Below are positions 61,077 through 64,000 of a DNA stretch of 64,000 nucleotides, piece after piece. Position 1 is the first letter of the stretch; every line of letters begins with the position of its first letter. The position numbers and the translations under genes are program-made. This stretch comes from Marinobacter sp. HL-58. GTDB taxonomy: Bacteria > Pseudomonadota > Gammaproteobacteria > Pseudomonadales > Oleiphilaceae. Location of the stretch: positions 521,403 to 585,402 of the forward strand of contig NZ_LIHP01000016.1 in the NCBI RefSeq assembly GCF_001314605.1, written 5' to 3'. The notes under the pieces are model-generated. The model was not told the DNA's origin and did no database searches. It worked only from the letters and a program-made list of their open reading frames with translations.

Positions 61077-61880
61077 TCAGACTCCGACAGCAGATTTCAA
61101 CTGCTGCCACAGCTCGCGCTTGTACGCAGGCACAGCGGCAAGCTCCGCCAGGCTCCTGGGAAAATCGACCAAGGAAGCCCCCAGGGCGGAGGTAAGCCAC
61201 TCTGACCGCCCCGAAGGCATGTCATCCGGCAGAACCCCCAACAAAAGCAGTTTTCTGGAACCGAACTCTTTACTGACGGAGCGAAGAAGCCCCTGGAAAT
61301 CGTCCAGGCTATTGCCGGGCACCCTGGGGTTTCCAAAAACCGGCCAGCGAACATGGCAGGCTTGCTCCGGAACAGATTCCCCCAGCGACGCAAGGATATT
61401 TTCAGCCAACGTCTCCTGTAGTCGTCCACTGGCCTCGTCAGAAACTCTACTGACAAGCACCAGCCGCTCCGACACCCAGAAACCCAGGTGGGTCTCAATC
61501 CGCACCTGAGAATCAGGCTCGGCGACTGCCTCTGAAGCGGGCAACTCTTCAACCGGCGAGGCGTTATCAGTTTCAGCTACCGGTAATTCTGCAGGAGTCG
61601 CAGGCACTACCCTCTTATCAGTCTCCGTTTGATTGCCTGCCATCAGTGCCTGTATCCCGGCAATTCTGTGTCTGCCGCTGCCATCACCCACGGGGCGCGG
61701 CCTCGAAGGCTGCTGGGGGCGGGGCACGAAAACATCCGGTTCAGGTTCCGGTGCGCTATCCTCAGCCGGGAAACGGTACTCCGGGCTGGGCGCAGCGCCA
61801 GGCAGCGGCTCACGGGCATACCAGAGCCGGATCCCCGCCTGCCCCAGATAATACTGCCGCTCAGACTCTGACATCATCAT
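61077..61880 (-). CDS. HolD-like protein (DNA polymerase III psi subunit), extended
   Basis: This 267-residue protein is not clearly recognisable overall, but three facts point to HolD. The N-terminus RQYYLGQAGIRLWYAREPL resembles the psi segment that binds the clamp loader. The C-terminus (VDFPRSLAELAAVPAYKRELWQQLKSAV) resembles the end of E. coli HolD. And it sits directly before rimI, as holD does. E. coli HolD is 137 residues; the extra length is a Pro/Glu-rich, probably disordered stretch (about 30-150). I use the ATG at 61880 with GGA upstream; a GTG at 61937 lies inside leuA. Function is inferred, at moderate confidence. Confidence 0.6.
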   Translation of the reverse strand: MMMSESERQYYLGQAGIRLWYAREPLPGAAPSPEYRFPAEDSAPEPEPDVFVPRPQQPSRPRPVGDGSGRHRIAGIQALMAGNQTETDKRVVPATPAELPVAETDNASPVEELPASEAVAEPDSQVRIETHLGFWVSERLVLVSRVSDEASGRLQETLAENILASLGESVPEQACHVRWPVFGNPRVPGNSLDDFQGLLRSVSKEFGSRKLLLLGVLPDDMPSGRSEWLTSALGASLVDFPRSLAELAAVPAYKRELWQQLKSAVGV

Positions 61881-61902
61881 GCTACTGATCCGTTGCCAAT
61901 AC

Positions 61903-63450
61903 TCAGACGTCGGCTCCCTGTGGATGCTGCCGGACACCGCCGCGGCTGATCAGGTTGAGAGCCTCGATGTAGGCTTTGGCAGACGCGATGATGATGTCGG
62001 TATCCGCCCCCACGCCATTTACGATGCGACCACCCCTTTCCAGCCGCACAGTGACTTCGCCCTGCGCATCTGTGCCACTGGTAATGTTATTGACGGAATA
62101 AAGCTGAAGGTTACAGCCTGAATCCACCAGGGACTCAATCGCCTTGAACGTCGCATCGACCGGGCCGCTACCCTCGGCCTCAACCTTATGCTCCTTTCCA
62201 TCCATCAGCAGGGTCAGCAAGGCCCTGGGGACAACACCGGTTTCGGAACAGACCTGCATGGTCACCAGGCCGTAACGGCCATCTTCTTCCTGACGTGTAT
62301 GGCTGGCAATCGCCTGAAGATCTTCGTCGAAAATCTCATGCTTGAGATCCGCGAGCGCCTTGAACCGGGTAAACGCTTCGTTGAGCTCTGTTTCCGTTTC
62401 AAACTGGATGCCGAGCTCAAGCAGCCGTGAACGGAAGGCGTTGCGGCCGGAGTGTTTGCCAAGCACCAGACTGTTGGTGTGCCAGCCTACATCCTCCGCT
62501 CGCATGATTTCATAAGTTTCGCGATGCTTGAGAACGCCATCCTGATGAATACCCGACTCGTGCGCAAAAGCGTTGGCGCCAACAATGGCCTTGTTGGGCT
62601 GCACAGGAAAACCGGTAATGGTAGACACAAGGCGGGACGCCGGAACAATGTGCTTCGTATCAATACGGGTATCGATAGTGTAAAGATCCTGCCGGGTCCT
62701 GACTGCCATCACCAGTTCTTCCAGGGAGGCATTACCGGCACGCTCACCAAGCCCGTTTATGGTGCACTCAACCTGACGGGCGCCACTGCTTACCGCAGCC
62801 AGGGAGTTTGCAACGGCCAGGCCGAGGTCATTGTGGCAGTGCACGGAGAAGACTGCCTTGTCTGCATTGGGAATACGGTTCAGCAACTGGCGGATAGTCT
62901 CGCCGAACTGCTCGGGGATGGCATACCCCACCGTGTCAGGAATATTTATAGTGGTTGCGCCGGCGTCAATCGCCGCCTCAATGATACGGCAGAGAAAATC
63001 CAGCTCGGAACGACCAGCGTCTTCGCATGAAAACTCAACATCGTCTACATGACTGCGGGCCCTTCTTACCGACCTTACCGCCTGTTCAACCACTTCGTCC
63101 GGCTGCATCTGCAGCTTGTGCTTCATATGGATGGGCGAGGTTGCAATAAAGGTATGTATTCGGCCCCGTTCTGCAGGCCTTATTGCTTCGGCCGCACGAT
63201 CAATATCCTTATCCAGGGCCCGGGCAAGACTGCAAACGGTGGAGCCCTTGATTGACTCGGCAATGCCCTTGACCGCCTCAAAGTCACCCTGGCTAGCTAT
63301 TGCGAAGCCGGCTTCGATCACATCAACACGGAGTTTCTCAAGCACCTTCGCTATGCGTAGCTTTTCTGCTTTCGTCATCGTGGCGCCAGGGCTCTGTTCA
63401 CCATCACGCAAAGTGGTGTCAAAAATAACGAGGTGATCTGTCGCGGGCAT
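61903..63450 (-). CDS. leuA: 2-isopropylmalate synthase
   Basis: LeuA condenses acetyl-CoA with 2-oxoisovalerate, the first step of leucine synthesis. The 515-residue protein has the catalytic start [19 protein letters not shown], the metal-binding [16 protein letters not shown], the [13 protein letters not shown] motif and a C-terminal regulatory domain that binds leucine (from about 390). The ATG at 63450 is preceded by GGAG. leuB, leuC and leuD are not nearby. An extended -10 promoter lies at 63491-63499. Confidence 0.97.
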   Translation of the reverse strand: MPATDHLVIFDTTLRDGEQSPGATMTKAEKLRIAKVLEKLRVDVIEAGFAIASQGDFEAVKGIAESIKGSTVCSLARALDKDIDRAAEAIRPAERGRIHTFIATSPIHMKHKLQMQPDEVVEQAVRSVRRARSHVDDVEFSCEDAGRSELDFLCRIIEAAIDAGATTINIPDTVGYAIPEQFGETIRQLLNRIPNADKAVFSVHCHNDLGLAVANSLAAVSSGARQVECTINGLGERAGNASLEELVMAVRTRQDLYTIDTRIDTKHIVPASRLVSTITGFPVQPNKAIVGANAFAHESGIHQDGVLKHRETYEIMRAEDVGWHTNSLVLGKHSGRNAFRSRLLELGIQFETETELNEAFTRFKALADLKHEIFDEDLQAIASHTRQEEDGRYGLVTMQVCSETGVVPRALLTLLMDGKEHKVEAEGSGPVDATFKAIESLVDSGCNLQLYSVNNITSGTDAQGEVTVRLERGGRIVNGVGADTDIIIASAKAYIEALNLISRGGVRQHPQGADV

Positions 63451-63490
63451 AGCGATCTCCGTGGGAACAACTGAACAGGTGTTTTCGCAG

Positions 63491-63499
63491 AGTATATCA
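63491..63499 (-). promoter_or_regulatory. leuA extended -10 promoter
   Basis: TGATATACT on the minus strand (63491-63499) matches the extended -10 pattern. The -35 region has no match. No leucine-rich leader peptide is visible between it and leuA (about 40 nt). Confidence 0.4.
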
Positions 63500-63548
63500 C
63501 TGAGTCGGTGGTGGAGGGGTAGTGAGCTGGAAACGGCAGCCCGAAACA

Positions 63549-63809
63549 GGGCGCCCGTCCTTACCTGAGGGTCTTGGAGTAGCCTATGGCCAGTGCTTCG
63601 CACTGGGATGACCTACTTTGCTCAGGCCTGCGGCCTTCGGCCCTTCGGGCCCGCCGTCGCTATGCTCCGGCGTCCTGCGCTTGCCGTTGGCAAGCTTGTC
63701 ACATGGGGCCTGGAGTAGCCTGACACTGGCAGCGCGTTGCGCTGCAACGATGACCCGGGGCACCCCGAGACGGGGCGCCCGTCCTTACCTGAGCGAGCGA
63801 TGCTCGCTC
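63549..63809. repeat. Cluster of small hairpins with shared flanks, beside the rrn operon
   Basis: Two units share TGGAGTAGCCT (63575-63585, 63711-63721) and GATGACC (63607-63613, 63749-63755) around different 7-bp hairpins with 3-nt loops (63590-63596/63600-63606; 63729-63735/63739-63745). A third 8-bp hairpin lies at 63791-63798/63802-63809. A 21-nt block is repeated at 63549-63569 and 63773-63793. The region 63451-63863 holds no credible gene, although frames stay open. Confidence 0.75.
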
Positions 63810-63863
63810 TGCCTTCGGCACCGGTGCGGACACTCCCGTAGGTCATCCCTTTCTGTCAGCTAA

Positions 63864-63898
63864 TAAAAAACCCCAGTACCGGTTGGTACTGGGGTTTT
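63864..63898 (-). terminator. rrn operon terminator after 5S
   Basis: A perfect 14-bp stem (63867-63880 with 63885-63898) with a 4-nt loop is followed on the minus strand by a T-run (63870-63864). It lies 8 nt after the 5S gene. Confidence 0.92.
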
Positions 63899-63905
63899 GT
63901 ATTAG

Positions 63906-64000
63906 GAGCCTGACGATGACCTACTCTCACATGGGCAGAAGCCACACTACCATCGGCGCTGGTCTGTTTCACTGCTGAGTTCGGGATGGGATCAGGTGGT
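63906..64000 (-). rRNA. rrf: 5S ribosomal RNA (3' part, cut by window edge)
   Basis: Read on the minus strand the end of the window gives ACCACCTGATCCCATCCCGAACTCAG-type 5S sequence, then GCGCCGATGGTAGTGTGG, GAGAGTAGGTCATCG and the end GTCAGGCTC, matching the Pseudomonas-type 5S. About 25 nt of the 5' end lie beyond the window. 23S and 16S should follow to the right on the same strand. Confidence 0.95.

Noticed and set aside
63618..63863. Open frames on both strands between leuA and 5S
   Set aside because: The composition is dominated by hairpin repeats, and frames are open on both strands at once because of high GC. No start signal or family resemblance.

Overview
The window looks like part of a gammaproteobacterial chromosome. 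A Marinobacter-like organism is my best guess (inference). The order lpxC / DciA-like gene / M23 peptidase / secA / argJ / Nudix-ThiE and the Pseudomonas-like 5S end fit the Pseudomonas-Marinobacter-Alcanivorax part of the class. MurE carries the DNPR motif of meso-diaminopimelate ligases, so the wall is Gram-negative type. Nearly all genes are housekeeping genes. The only catabolic accessory region is at the left end. I see no prophage, insertion sequence, CRISPR array or tRNA gene.

Layout. 1-4.0 kb (+): end of a phenylacetate operon, paaC(partial)-paaD-paaE-paaZ. 4.1-9.4 kb (-): a complete Liv-type ABC transporter, livK-H-M-G-F, whose last ATPase has a hemerythrin-like domain fused to its N-terminus. 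It is divergent from paaX, the phenylacetyl-CoA-responsive repressor (9.7-10.7 kb, +). The setting suggests aromatic-acid uptake coupled to the paa pathway. 10.7-12.7 kb (-): an MFS carrier and a TesB-like thioesterase. 12.9-14.4 kb (+): a CsdA-like DEAD-box helicase. 14.4-17.8 kb (-): a TSUP permease, lgt, thyA and folA. Between thyA and folA lie two unusual inverted copies of a perfect hairpin element. 17.9-22.0 kb (+): NRDE protein, xseB, ispA and dxs (isoprenoid supply). 22.0-29.4 kb (-): M23 peptidase, secA, argJ, Nudix-ThiE, moaC and ribA. 29.7-30.2 kb (+): a DciA-like gene.

30.2-48.4 kb (-) is the division and cell-wall (dcw) cluster in canonical order: mraZ-rsmH-ftsL-ftsI-murE-murF-mraY-murD-ftsW-murG-murC-ddl-ftsQ-ftsA-ftsZ-lpxC. 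Genes overlap by 4-16 nt in the middle. The mraZ promoter is followed by four GTGG repeats spaced exactly 10 bp apart, the MraZ operator. Upstream lie rnpB (RNase P RNA) and rsmI (-), then lpoA-yraN-diaA (+).

53-63.5 kb (-): sspA-sspB (stringent starvation and ClpXP adaptor), petA-petB-petC (cytochrome bc1), rplM-rpsI, tatD, prfC, leuA, a HolD-like gene and rimI. The right end holds a cluster of small hairpins, a strong terminator and the 3' part of a 5S rRNA gene. The end of an rrn operon therefore enters from the right on the minus strand.

Most worth following up: the hemerythrin-LivF fusion; the twin hairpin elements, whose stems differ in sequence but are each perfectly paired; the HolD-like protein next to rimI; and the palindrome overlapping the livK promoter. 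Start sites were chosen by family length and visible ribosome-binding sites. All family assignments are from reading the sequence, without database searches.
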